Program-made: the position numbers and the translations under genes
In this document: in pieces, positions 1 to 9,197 of the stretch
Layout of the letters: every line of letters begins with the position of its first letter
Numbering within the stretch: position 1 is the stretch's first letter
The notes under the pieces: model-generated
The model's database searches: none
The model's input: only the letters and a program-made list of their open reading frames with translations
Told to the model about the DNA's origin: nothing
Assembly (NCBI RefSeq): GCF_024448165.1
Contig: NZ_JAMOLN010000021.1
Coordinates: 1 to 64,000 of the forward strand
Direction of reading: 5' to 3'
DNA: 64,000 bases
Source: Streptomyces longispororuber
Lineage (GTDB): Bacteria > Actinomycetota > Actinomycetes > Streptomycetales > Streptomycetaceae

Positions 1-1
1 C

Positions 2-145
2 GACCCGCCGACCACCGACGAGCCCACCGACCCGGGCACGCCGACCGACGCCTGCCCGTCCGACAGCGCCACGCCGACCGAGACGCCGACCCCCACCGAC
101 ACCCCGACGGACTCCGCCTCACCCTGCGCGACACCCGGCGCCTGA
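2..145 (+). CDS. C-terminal end of a Thr/Pro/Asp-rich protein (partial)
   Basis: The plus strand carries an open frame from the left edge to a TGA at 143-145. The 47 visible residues are almost entirely Pro, Thr, Asp and Ser with two Cys, in repeated TPTDTPT-like units. This is the composition of an extracellular stalk or secreted low-complexity tail. The start and any catalytic domain lie outside the window, so no function can be given. Its 3' end overlaps the convergent membrane-protein gene by 27 bases. Confidence 0.55.
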   Translation, partial: DPPTTDEPTDPGTPTDACPSDSATPTETPTPTDTPTDSASPCATPGA

Positions 146-1810
146 CGGCGGCGCCGGGGACGCGGTCTCCCAGCCCGAACCGATCCGGTAGGTGCCCGCG
201 GCGGGCGCGGTCAGCTCGGTGAACTCGCCGCGCCGCCGCACCGTCAGGCAGCCGCCCTCCGCCTTCAGCCACGGCGAGTACGCGACCCGCAGCGTCGCCG
301 TCCCGGCGCGCGGGAAGCGGACCGTGACCCGCGCCCCGTCCGACCGGACGACGGCCGCGGGCGCGGACACCAGCGGCACCGCGTCCCGCACCCGGTACAC
401 GCGCCAGTGCGGGTCGCGCCACACCGGCTCCAGATAGCGGATGCCGCGGCGCACGAACGCGGCCTCCTGCTCGGCGAACCCGTCCGGCCTGCCCTCCGGC
501 AGTACGACGAAGCCGACCGCCCAGCGGTCCAGCCACGCCCGGTACGTCGCCGCCGAGAACGAGCCGTCGTAGAAGAGCCGCCCGCGCTCGATGTCGAGCT
601 GCCGGTTCCAGCCGCGCGCCATGTTCACGTACGGGGCGAGCGCGGTGGCCTCGCGGTGGTTGCGGGCCGGGATCACCTCGACGCGGGTGCGGTCGGCGCC
701 GAGCCGCCGCAACTCCCGTACGACGCCGCCGGTCTCGGCCGCCCACGTCGGGACCCGGGTGGACACCCGCAGGTCGTCGGCGGTCTTCTGCGCCACCCAG
801 GCCGAGGACAGCACGAGTGCGACGGCGAGCAGCGCCGCCCGCGTGCGCCGCAGGCCCGGCGTGCGCAGGGCTGCCAACAGGACGGCGGGCGCGGCGAGTT
901 CGGCGAGGCGCTCCACGTTCGTGCCGACGGGGGAGGGCACCAGATACGTGACGACGGTGCCCAGCGCGTAGACGGCCGCCGCCCACCGCGTCACCCGCCA
1001 GCGCGCCGGAGCCGCCACCACGGCCGCGAGCGCGAAGAGGACGGGTGGCCAGATCCGGTCCGGCGGCATCAACTGCTCGCCCTTGAAGGGGAAGAGCAGC
1101 GTCGTCGCCGCGACGACGAGCGCGGGCGGCGCCATGCAGACCGCCGCCCGCCACCAGTCCCTCACGAGCAGATGGCCCGCGCCGACAACGGCCAGAAACA
1201 GACCCGCCACCGGGGACGCCATGGTGGCGAGGACCGCGCACAGCACAGCGGCGAGGTGTGCGGGGCGGCCCCTGAGCAGCACACAGGCCCCGAGGCCGAA
1301 GGCGAGGCCCAGCGCGAACGTGGTCCGGCCCGACGCCACGTTGCACCACAGCGCCAGCGACAGCAGCAGCGCGGGGCCGACGGGGCGGGCGATCCCGGTC
1401 CGCACCACCAGGACCGCGCCCAGCCAGGCCGCCACGAGCCCGGACGCCACGGTCACCGGGCGCACCCCGATCTCGGCCATCAAGTAGGGCGAGATCAGCG
1501 AGTAGTTGGCGGTGTGCATGCCGCCGTACCAGAACAGGTTGTACGCCGACGCCCCGTGGTCGGCGGCGAACCGCGCCCAGGCCTCCTGCGCCGCGAGATC
1601 GCCGCCGCCGGTGGCCAGGAACAGCGCCCACACCACGTACAGCGGCAGGGTGGGCGCCGTGGCGAGCAGGGCGACGCGGTGGTGCTCGGGCAGCGAGGAC
1701 GGGGAGGACAGGGAGGACAGGGTGGGTCGTCGGCGTGCGAGGGGCAGGTCGACCGTGGCCACGGGTAGCGGTCCGTTCCGTTGCGGTGCGTCTTCGGATG
1801 GGTGGGGCAT
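119..1810 (-). CDS. Polytopic membrane protein of unknown function
   Basis: This 563-residue protein has a polar N-terminal tail of about 45 residues, then roughly ten hydrophobic segments up to about residue 345, followed by a soluble C-terminal region of about 200 residues. That layout resembles integral-membrane glycosyltransferase-like or MFS-like proteins of actinobacteria, with a long extracytoplasmic tail, but no catalytic motif was recognised. The start at 1810 gives an unbroken frame, although the ribosome site is weak. It lies 3' of cyp125 on the same strand with a 75-base gap, so read-through is possible. Not assigned to a pathway. Confidence 0.7.
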   Translation of the reverse strand: MPHPSEDAPQRNGPLPVATVDLPLARRRPTLSSLSSPSSLPEHHRVALLATAPTLPLYVVWALFLATGGGDLAAQEAWARFAADHGASAYNLFWYGGMHTANYSLISPYLMAEIGVRPVTVASGLVAAWLGAVLVVRTGIARPVGPALLLSLALWCNVASGRTTFALGLAFGLGACVLLRGRPAHLAAVLCAVLATMASPVAGLFLAVVGAGHLLVRDWWRAAVCMAPPALVVAATTLLFPFKGEQLMPPDRIWPPVLFALAAVVAAPARWRVTRWAAAVYALGTVVTYLVPSPVGTNVERLAELAAPAVLLAALRTPGLRRTRAALLAVALVLSSAWVAQKTADDLRVSTRVPTWAAETGGVVRELRRLGADRTRVEVIPARNHREATALAPYVNMARGWNRQLDIERGRLFYDGSFSAATYRAWLDRWAVGFVVLPEGRPDGFAEQEAAFVRRGIRYLEPVWRDPHWRVYRVRDAVPLVSAPAAVVRSDGARVTVRFPRAGTATLRVAYSPWLKAEGGCLTVRRRGEFTELTAPAAGTYRIGSGWETASPAPPSGAGCRAG

Positions 1811-1885
1811 GTTTCACGGACGAAGACGCGTCACGCAACGGACATGTTCACTCAGGGCACGGATTCGGCCGAATCGTCCCGGGGT

Positions 1886-3142
1886 CTACCGGACGGACGT
1901 CGCCACCTGCAGCTCCTTGACACCGTTGAGCCAGGCCGCGCGGAGCCGGCGCGGATCGCCCGCGAGCCGCAGGTCGGGCAGGGCGTCCGCGATGGCGTTG
2001 AAGATCAGGTCGATCTCCAGGATGGCCAGGGACTTGCCGAGGCAGAAGTGCGGTCCGCCGCCGCCGAAGCCGAGGTGCGGGTTGGGGTCGCGGGTGATGT
2101 CGAAGACGTCCGGGTTCTCGAAGACCTCCGGGTCGTGGTTGGCGGACGAGTAGAAGATGCCGACGCGGTCGCCCGCCTTGATCTTCTGTCCGCCGAGCTC
2201 GGTGTCCTGGGTGGCGGTCCGCTGGAAGGAGACGACGGGCGTCGCCCAGCGGACGATCTCCTCGGCGGCGGTGCTCGGCCGCTCCCGCTTGTAGAGCTCC
2301 CACTGGTCGGGGTGGGTGAGGAAGGCGTGCATGCCGTGCGTGATGGCGTTGCGCGTCGTCTCGTTGCCGGCGACGGCGAGCAGGATCACGAAGAACCCGA
2401 ACTCGTCGGAGGACAGGTTCCCCTCGTCCTCGGCGGCGACCAGCTGGCTGACGATGTCCTTCGCCGGGCACTGCTTGCGCTCGGCGGCCAGGTTCATCGC
2501 GTAACCGACGATCTCCATCGCGGCCTCGGCGCCGATCTCCTCGGTGATCGCGTACTCGGGGTCGTCGTACGCCACCATCTTGTTGGACCAGTCGAAGACC
2601 CGGGACCGGTCGTCCTGCGCGATGCCGATGAGTTCGGCGATGGCCTGCAGCGGCAGCTCGACCGCGACGTTCGTGACGAAGTCGAACGAGCCGTCGGGGC
2701 CCGCCTGCCGGGCGGCCTCGGTGACGATGGCGCGGGCCCGGTCGCGGAGCTTCTCCTCCAGGGACCGGATGGCGCGCGGGGTGAAGCCGCGCTGCACTAT
2801 CTGGCGCACCCGGGTGTGCTCGGGCGGGTCCATGTTCAGCATGATCAGTTTCTGGACCTCGATCTGGTCGCGCTGGATCGAGGAGTTGAAGCGGATCACG
2901 GCGGTGTTCAGGTTGGAGGAGTAGATCTCCGGGTGGGTGGAGACGTACTTGACGTCCGCGTGCCGGGTCACCGCCCAGTAGCCCGCGTCGGCGAAGCCGG
3001 AGATGCCGGGTTCCTGCGGAATCCAGCGAACCGGTTCGGCCTGCCGCAGCTGGGCGAACTCCGGGTGGGGCACGCGGTCTTGGAGCAGGTCCGGGTCGGT
3101 GAAGTCGAACCCGTCGGGCAGCGCGGGGCACGGCATGGGCAA
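1886..3142 (-). CDS. cyp125: Cytochrome P450, CYP125-type steroid C26/C27 monooxygenase
   Basis: Family role: haem monooxygenase that hydroxylates and further oxidises the terminal side-chain methyl of cholesterol or cholestenone, starting side-chain breakdown. The 418-residue protein has an I-helix AGNETTRNA oxygen-binding motif, an ExxR-type EEIVR segment, and the haem loop GFGGGGPHFCLG with ligand Cys367. The triple-Gly loop ending PHFCLG and the N-terminal PDGFDFTDPDLL stretch fit CYP125 rather than generic P450s. It is divergent from fadA5, the same arrangement as cyp125/fadA5 in Mycobacterium. A CTGAC/GTCAG palindrome lies 13 bases upstream of the ATG, and two KstR-like boxes lie in the shared promoter. 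Likely electron donor: the [3Fe-4S] ferredoxin at 18.3 kb. Subfamily assignment is from memory of the sequence. Confidence 0.9.
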   Translation of the reverse strand: MPMPCPALPDGFDFTDPDLLQDRVPHPEFAQLRQAEPVRWIPQEPGISGFADAGYWAVTRHADVKYVSTHPEIYSSNLNTAVIRFNSSIQRDQIEVQKLIMLNMDPPEHTRVRQIVQRGFTPRAIRSLEEKLRDRARAIVTEAARQAGPDGSFDFVTNVAVELPLQAIAELIGIAQDDRSRVFDWSNKMVAYDDPEYAITEEIGAEAAMEIVGYAMNLAAERKQCPAKDIVSQLVAAEDEGNLSSDEFGFFVILLAVAGNETTRNAITHGMHAFLTHPDQWELYKRERPSTAAEEIVRWATPVVSFQRTATQDTELGGQKIKAGDRVGIFYSSANHDPEVFENPDVFDITRDPNPHLGFGGGGPHFCLGKSLAILEIDLIFNAIADALPDLRLAGDPRRLRAAWLNGVKELQVATSVR

Positions 3143-3155
3143 CTCCCGTGATGTT

Positions 3156-3170
3156 CTGACACTCCGTCAG
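3156..3170. promoter_or_regulatory. CTGAC-N5-GTCAG palindrome upstream of cyp125
   Basis: The sequence is CTGACACTCCGTCAG, with perfect 5-base arms, 13 bases before the cyp125 start codon. The same 15-base design recurs upstream of five other sterol-type units (about 16.8, 28.4, 40.9, 51.8 and 58.9 kb). The position suggests a repressor operator. The regulator is not identified. Confidence 0.7.
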
Positions 3171-3186
3171 GTCTGGCTGGAAAGGT

Positions 3187-3200
3187 AGTAACGGGTTCTA
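3187..3200. promoter_or_regulatory. KstR-like operator, cyp125 side
   Basis: AGTAACGGGTTCTA matches 7 of the 8 conserved positions of the KstR consensus TNNAACNNGTTNNA; the first base is A instead of T. It lies about 45 bases upstream of cyp125 in the divergent promoter region. Confidence 0.7.
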
Positions 3201-3201
3201 G

Positions 3202-4518
<1,317 letters not shown>

Positions 4519-4541
4519 GCCCTGGGGATTCCCCGTGGGGC

Positions 4542-4563
4542 GGGGTGGACTCAAGTCCACCCC
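4542..4563 (+). terminator. Stem-loop after fadA5
   Basis: GGGGTGGAC-TCAA-GTCCACCCC is a perfect 9-base-pair hairpin with a four-base loop, 24 bases after the fadA5 stop. It has no U-tract, which is usual in Streptomyces terminators. Confidence 0.75.
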
Positions 4564-4619
4564 GGGGCCGGGGGTGGCTCGGATGTCCGGGACCCGGGGG
4601 GCGTCCATACCGTCGAGCC

Positions 4620-5888
4620 ATGACGAACTCGACGCACAACTCCCGTACCACCGGCCGTACTTCGCTCTCCCGCCGGGGTCTCGCCGTGGCCGCCGCCCTG
4701 CTGCTGGCCGGCGGCGTCGCCGCCCCGGCCGCGGTCGCGGCGGCCGACACCGGCAGGCCCGCGCAGCACGCCGCGGCGGCCTGGCGCGGCGGCCTGGTCG
4801 CCCTGGAGCCCGTCGCCTCCTTCGACCGCGCCGCCGTCACCCGGTGGCTGGCCGAGCGCGAGATGGACACGGGCACCGTGCGGCACGGCGTCACCGCGTA
4901 CCGGCTGACCTACCGGACCCTGGACGCGCACGGCCGGCCGACCACCGCGACCGGACTGTTCACGCTCCCCACCGGCGGCGGCCACCGCCTCGGCCTCGTC
5001 TCCGACACCCACGGCACCATGGTCAACCGGGACTACGCGCCGTCCGTGGGCGACGACTTCGGCCGCGTCCCCTCCTATCTGAACGCCGCCGCGGGCAAGG
5101 CCGTCGCCGCGCCGGACTACCTGGGCCTCGGCAAGGGGCCCGGCCGCCACCCCTACATGGACACGGCGTCGTCCGTCACGGCCTCCGTCGACATGCTGCG
5201 CGCCGCCCGCGAGGCCGCGCACCGGCTCGGCCGCCCGCTCACCGGCGACGTCTACGCGACCGGCTTCTCGCAGGGCGGGCAGGTCGCGATGGCCCTCGGC
5301 AAGGCGCTCCAGGACGGCGCCGACCGCCACTTCAGGCTGCGGGCGCTCGCGCCGGTCAGTGGCCCGTACGACCTGTCGGGGCAGGAGATCCCGGCTCTCT
5401 ACGACGGCCGCGTCAACGACACCAGCGGCCTCTTCTACACCGCGTACTTCCTGGTCGCCCAGAACCGGCTGCACCCCATCTACAAGGACCCGGGCGAGGT
5501 CTTCCGGGCCCCGTACGCGGACCGGGTCGAGGCGCTCTTCGACGGTGACCACTCCGAGGAGGACGTGATCAAGGGGCTGCCGGCGACGGTGCGGGAGCTG
5601 CTGACGCCTGAGTTCTACGACCTGATGCGGCACCCCACGGGCGCCCTGAAGGAGGCCATCGAGGGGAACGACGGCGCGTGCGCCTGGAAGCCGTCCGTCC
5701 CGGTGCGGTTGTACGCGGGCGCGGCCGACACGGACGTCCCGATCGGCAACGCGAAGAGCTGCGCGGCACGGCTGGCGGCCGGGGGAGTGCGGGTCCCGGT
5801 CCTGGACCAGGGCAAGGATGCGGACCACTTCGGCAGCTTCACAAGGTCGGCGCCTCAGGTGACACGCTGGTTCGGCACGATGGGCTGA
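4620..5888 (+). CDS. Secreted alpha/beta-hydrolase, secretory-lipase type
   Basis: A 422-residue extracellular hydrolase. The N-terminus has twin Arg (SRRGLAVAAALLLAGG) and a hydrophobic stretch ending near AAPAAVAAA, consistent with Tat or Sec export. The nucleophile elbow is GFSQGG (GxSxG, about residue 220), and a late D..H segment (DQGKDADHFGSF) fits the Asp/His part of a triad. The overall pattern matches bacterial secretory lipases/triacylglycerol hydrolases. It is the only gene on its strand between two terminators, so probably monocistronic. The substrate cannot be told; a role in freeing sterol esters is speculation based only on its neighbour. Confidence 0.8.
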   Translation: MTNSTHNSRTTGRTSLSRRGLAVAAALLLAGGVAAPAAVAAADTGRPAQHAAAAWRGGLVALEPVASFDRAAVTRWLAEREMDTGTVRHGVTAYRLTYRTLDAHGRPTTATGLFTLPTGGGHRLGLVSDTHGTMVNRDYAPSVGDDFGRVPSYLNAAAGKAVAAPDYLGLGKGPGRHPYMDTASSVTASVDMLRAAREAAHRLGRPLTGDVYATGFSQGGQVAMALGKALQDGADRHFRLRALAPVSGPYDLSGQEIPALYDGRVNDTSGLFYTAYFLVAQNRLHPIYKDPGEVFRAPYADRVEALFDGDHSEEDVIKGLPATVRELLTPEFYDLMRHPTGALKEAIEGNDGACAWKPSVPVRLYAGAADTDVPIGNAKSCAARLAAGGVRVPVLDQGKDADHFGSFTRSAPQVTRWFGTMG

Positions 5889-5946
5889 AGGGGCGCGGGG
5901 CTGTATCTGTCAGCGGCTCCGCCGCGGGGCGCGACCAGCCCCCACG
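5889..5946. repeat. GC-rich Streptomyces intergenic repeat
   Basis: A GGGGCGCGGGGCTGT...GGGGCGCGACCAGCCCCC-type sequence with inverted GC-rich arms, lying right after the lipase stop. A related GGGGCGCGGGGAACTGCGCGACCAGCC sequence occurs at about 12.47 kb. Such sequences are scattered through Streptomyces intergenic regions. Confidence 0.5.
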
Positions 5947-5967
5947 CAGCAGTACTGTGAAGACGAA

Positions 5968-5995
5968 ATGGGCGGCACCAAAAGGTGCCGCCCAT
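5968..5995. terminator. Bidirectional terminator between lipase and transglycosylase
   Basis: ATGGGCGGCACC-AAAA-GGTGCCGCCCAT is a perfect 12-base-pair hairpin with an AAAA loop. It sits between two convergent genes and can serve both. Confidence 0.9.
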
Positions 5996-6007
5996 CGAAG
6001 GTGCCGG

Positions 6008-6412
6008 TCAGTACCAGCCGTTGGCCTGCCAGTGCGCCCAAGCGCCGCAGGCACTTCCGTACCGCTCGTTCATGTAGGTGACGCCCCAGCTGATCTGCGT
6101 CTCGGGGTTGGTCTTCCAGTCGGACCCGGCGGACGCCATCTTGTTGGCGGGCAGCGCCTGCACCAGGCCGTAGGCGCCGGTGGACGAGTTCGTCGCGTTC
6201 GGGTTCCAGCCGCTCTCGCGGGACACGATGTTGTCGAAGCACGAGAACTGCGCGGAGTCCGAGATCTTCTGCTGCGCGATCGCCTTGGCGGAGGCCGGCG
6301 CGGCCTGGGCCGGCGCCGAGGCGAAGAGCAGGCCGGTCGTGGCGGCCGCGATGGTGGCGCCGGCGATGGCCTTCTTCGGAGTGGCGATGCGGCGGAGGAG
6401 CGTGGCGGACAA
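6008..6412 (-). CDS. Secreted lytic transglycosylase-like small protein
   Basis: A small exported peptidoglycan-cleaving protein of the lysozyme-like transglycosylase/Rpf fold. The best start is TTG at 6412, preceded by GGAAGG, giving 134 residues that begin SATLLRRIATPKKAIAG; longer in-frame starts run through arginine-rich nonsense with no ribosome site. A signal peptide with AQAA cleavage is followed by a short transglycosylase core: catalytic Glu in SRESGWNP, then GAYGLVQALP, and NERYGSACGAWAHW at the end. Single gene facing the lipase across a shared terminator. The 278-base upstream region has no recognised riboswitch. Confidence 0.8.
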   Translation of the reverse strand: MSATLLRRIATPKKAIAGATIAAATTGLLFASAPAQAAPASAKAIAQQKISDSAQFSCFDNIVSRESGWNPNATNSSTGAYGLVQALPANKMASAGSDWKTNPETQISWGVTYMNERYGSACGAWAHWQANGWY

Positions 6413-6690
6413 GGCGGAACCTTCCGTGGGGGACGGGGTGTGCGTCGGCGCCGGGCCCTGGCGGGGGCTGCGGCGCCGTGCGACTGCTCCACAGAAACAG
6501 GACCGCGGGGCGAATGCAATGCCCCTCTTTGCTAGTGGAAGTCGTACCTGGGTTATATGTCCATTTTGTGTTCTGGATCTCAAAGCCCAGGTCAGCGCGT
6601 CGACGTCGGTCAAGGGAAAGTAAAGCGCGACTACGAACGACGGTAGGAGGTGACCTCGGTCATGTGGGACGCTTCACGACGCCCGGACGC

Positions 6691-7524
6691 TCACGCGCCG
6701 TCGAATGTGACCGGCGCCTCGAACGCGGCCCGCCGCGTGGCCCGGCGCAGCGCCTTCAGGACGGCGCCGCCGACGGTCAGCGTCAGCACCACGGTCAGCG
6801 CGGCCCGCCCCAGGTCCCAGCCGAGCGACGTGGCCGCGCAGTACGCCAGGAACCGGGCGAGGTTCTCGTGCAGCGCGGCGTCCGGCTGGTACGCCACCGA
6901 GGACGCGAGGGCGTCCATGAAGGGCCAGCCCGCGAGGTTCATGATCGTGCCGTACGCGAACGCGGCCAGGAACCCGTACCCGGCGAGCAGCACCAGCTCG
7001 GCCCGGCCGCGCAGCCGGTGCGGTCCCGGCAGCAGGCCCGCACCCATCGTGAACCAGCCCATGGACAGCATCTGGAACGGCATCCAGGGCCCCACCCCAC
7101 CGGTCAGCAGCGCCGACGCGAACATGCTGAGCGAGCCGAGCACGAAGCCGAAACCCGGACCGAGGACCCGCCCGCTGAGCACCATCAGGAAGAACATCGG
7201 CTCGATGCCCGCCGTGCCCGCGCCGATCGGGCGCAGCGCCGCCCCCGCGGCGGCCAGCACGCCGAGCATGGCGACCGCCTTGGGCCCCAGGCCGGACTCC
7301 GAGATCGTCGCGGCGACCACGGCCACCAGCAGCACGAGCAGGCCCGCGAACAGCCACGGCGCGTCCTGCGCGTGCGCGTTCACCTGCGAACCGGGCCCGG
7401 TGATCAGCGGCCAGCCGATGCCGACGACGCCGACGGCGCTCACCAGGAGCAGCGCGGCGACGGAGCGCGGGCCGAGCCGGACCGGCCTGACCTGAGGGGT
7501 GTGCGGGGTGTGCGGCGCGGTCAT
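6691..7524 (-). CDS. ECF transporter S component (predicted cobalamin)
   Basis: The membrane substrate-binding subunit of an energy-coupling-factor importer. The 277-residue protein has six or more hydrophobic segments, with GPGFGFVLGSLSMFASALLTGG and an internal PWMPFQMLSMGWF helix, as in S components of the CbrT type. The ATG at 7524 overlaps the ATPase stop (ATGA). It is the last gene of the operon behind the cobalamin riboswitch at 12.3 kb, and its vitamin specificity is inferred from that control. Assigning CbrT rather than another S family would need a profile search. Confidence 0.8.
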   Translation of the reverse strand: MTAPHTPHTPQVRPVRLGPRSVAALLLVSAVGVVGIGWPLITGPGSQVNAHAQDAPWLFAGLLVLLVAVVAATISESGLGPKAVAMLGVLAAAGAALRPIGAGTAGIEPMFFLMVLSGRVLGPGFGFVLGSLSMFASALLTGGVGPWMPFQMLSMGWFTMGAGLLPGPHRLRGRAELVLLAGYGFLAAFAYGTIMNLAGWPFMDALASSVAYQPDAALHENLARFLAYCAATSLGWDLGRAALTVVLTLTVGGAVLKALRRATRRAAFEAPVTFDGA

Positions 7525-9197
7525 GCCAGCGCCTTCTCGACCTGGGACACCGTGAGCCACCGCTGCGGCGCGAGGATCTTCGCGACCTGCGGGGCGAAGG
7601 ACGGGGACGAGGTGACGATGTCCGGGGTCGGGCCGTCCGCCACGACCTCGCCGTCCGCGAGGATCGCCACCCGGTGCGTCAGCTCCGCCGCCAGCTCGAC
7701 GTCGTGCGTCGCCATGACGATGGCGTGGCCCGCCGCCGACAGGTTCCGCAGGACGGCGACCAGGCGGGTCTTCGCCGCGTAGTCCAGACCGCGGGTCGGC
7801 TCGTCGAGCAACAGCAGCGGCGGGGCCGCCGTCAGCACGATCGCCAGGGCGAGGGTCAGGCGCTGGCCCTCCGACAGATCGCGCGGGTGGGTGCCGTCGG
7901 CGATGCCCGGCAGCAGGTCCGAGAGCAGGGCGCGGCAGGTGCCGGGTGCGGCGTCCGCGTCCTTGTCGGCCGCCGCGCACTCCGCCGCGACCGTGTCCGC
8001 GCAGAGCAGGTCGCGGGGTTCCTGCGGGACGAGGCCGACCTTGCGGATCAGTTCGCGGGGGGTGGCCCTGTGCGGGTCGGCTCCGCCTACCGTGGCCGTT
8101 CCCGTGGTGGGCTTGACCAGTCCTACGAGGGTGGAGAGCAGCGTCGACTTTCCGGCGCCGTTGCGGCCCATCAGCGCGACGATCTCGCCTCCGGCGACCT
8201 GGAGGTCGACGCGCCGCAACGCCTCGATGCGGCCACGGCGCACGCTGAGCCCGCGCGTCTCGACCAGCGGCACGTGAGCCGACGCCACGGGGCTCCGCCC
8301 CGGACCCCGCTCCTCAATCGCCGGAGGGGCTTGATTGGGCGGAGGGGTCTGAAGGGGCGAAGGAGCTTGGTGGGGCGGGAGTGCGCTCAGGCGGTCCCTC
8401 AGCGGGCCCGCCGCACGCCGCGCATTGCGGACCGTCAGGGGCAGCGGGTCCCAGCCCGCCAGCCGGCCCAGGCCCACCACCGGTGGGAACACCGGTGACT
8501 CGGCCATGATCGCGGCCGGGTCGCCGACCCGCAGCGGTTCCCCGGCGGCCGGCAGCAGGGCGACCTGGTCCGCGTACTGGATGACCCGCTCAAGACGGTG
8601 CTCGGCCATCAGGACCGTCGTACCGAGATCGTGGACCAGGCGCTGCAGCACCGAGAGGACCTCCTCCGCGGCGGCCGGGTCGAGGGCCGACGTCGGCTCG
8701 TCGAGGACCAGGACCCGGGGGTGCGGGGTGAGCACCGAGCCGATCGCGACCCGCTGCTGCTGGCCGCCGGAGAGCGTGGCGATGGGGCGGTCGCGCAGGT
8801 CTGCCAGGCCGAGCAGGTCGAGGGTCTCCTCCACGCGGCGCCGCATCACCGGCGCGGGCAGCCCCAACGACTCCATGCCGTACGCGAGTTCGTCCTCGAC
8901 GGTGTCCGTCACGAAGTGGGCGAGCGGGTCCTGGCCGACCGTGCCGACGACGTCCGCGAGCTCCCGGGGCTTGTGGGTGCGGGTGTCACGCCCCGCGACG
9001 GTGACCCGGCCGGCGAGGGTGCCGCCGGTGAAGTGCGGCACGAGACCGCTGACCGCGCCGAGCAGCGTCGACTTGCCGACCCCGGAAGGACCGGCGAGCA
9101 GCATCAGCTCGCCCTCGGGGACATGGAGCCCGATGCCGCGCACGGTGGGCCCCTGGGCGCCGTCGTACGTCACGGAGACGTCCTCGAAGCGGATCAT
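7521..9197 (-). CDS. ECF transporter double ATPase (A+A' fusion)
   Basis: A 558-residue protein with two ABC ATPase domains. Domain 1 (about 1-235) has Walker A GPSGVGKST, signature LSGGQQQR and Walker B VLVLDEPTSALD. Domain 2 (about 315-550) has GRNGAGKST, a divergent signature LSEGQRLT and LLLLDEPTRGLD. It energises import together with the T protein. The ATG at 9197 overlaps the upstream T gene (ATGA) and the stop overlaps the S gene. The linker contains a Pro-rich stretch and IEERGPG, encoded by a copy of the genome's interspersed repeat (8287-8335). Both active sites look intact. Confidence 0.9.
   Translation of the reverse strand: MIRFEDVSVTYDGAQGPTVRGIGLHVPEGELMLLAGPSGVGKSTLLGAVSGLVPHFTGGTLAGRVTVAGRDTRTHKPRELADVVGTVGQDPLAHFVTDTVEDELAYGMESLGLPAPVMRRRVEETLDLLGLADLRDRPIATLSGGQQQRVAIGSVLTPHPRVLVLDEPTSALDPAAAEEVLSVLQRLVHDLGTTVLMAEHRLERVIQYADQVALLPAAGEPLRVGDPAAIMAESPVFPPVVGLGRLAGWDPLPLTVRNARRAAGPLRDRLSALPPHQAPSPLQTPPPNQAPPAIEERGPGRSPVASAHVPLVETRGLSVRRGRIEALRRVDLQVAGGEIVALMGRNGAGKSTLLSTLVGLVKPTTGTATVGGADPHRATPRELIRKVGLVPQEPRDLLCADTVAAECAAADKDADAAPGTCRALLSDLLPGIADGTHPRDLSEGQRLTLALAIVLTAAPPLLLLDEPTRGLDYAAKTRLVAVLRNLSAAGHAIVMATHDVELAAELTHRVAILADGEVVADGPTPDIVTSSPSFAPQVAKILAPQRWLTVSQVEKALA
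8287..8335. repeat. Interspersed GC-rich repeat, short form, inside a coding region
   Basis: A repeat running ACGGGGCTCCGCCCCGGACC then CCCGCTCCTCAATCGCCGG then AGGGGCTTGAT. Related copies lie at 18588-18632, 55182-55255 and 61076-61151. This copy falls within the ATPase gene and is read in frame as the interdomain linker. Confidence 0.85.

Noticed and set aside
407..1768. Long plus-strand frame opposite the membrane protein
   Set aside because: Arg/His/Gly-rich composition typical of antisense frames in high-GC DNA; the minus-strand frame has coherent membrane helices.
6413..6690. Possible c-di-AMP (ydaO) riboswitch upstream of the transglycosylase
   Set aside because: Such riboswitches precede cell-wall hydrolases in Streptomyces, but the conserved core sequences are not present.
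8287..8335. Reading the repeat as a terminator separating two ATPase genes
   Set aside because: The frame runs through without a stop, and no start with a ribosome site precedes the second ATPase domain.
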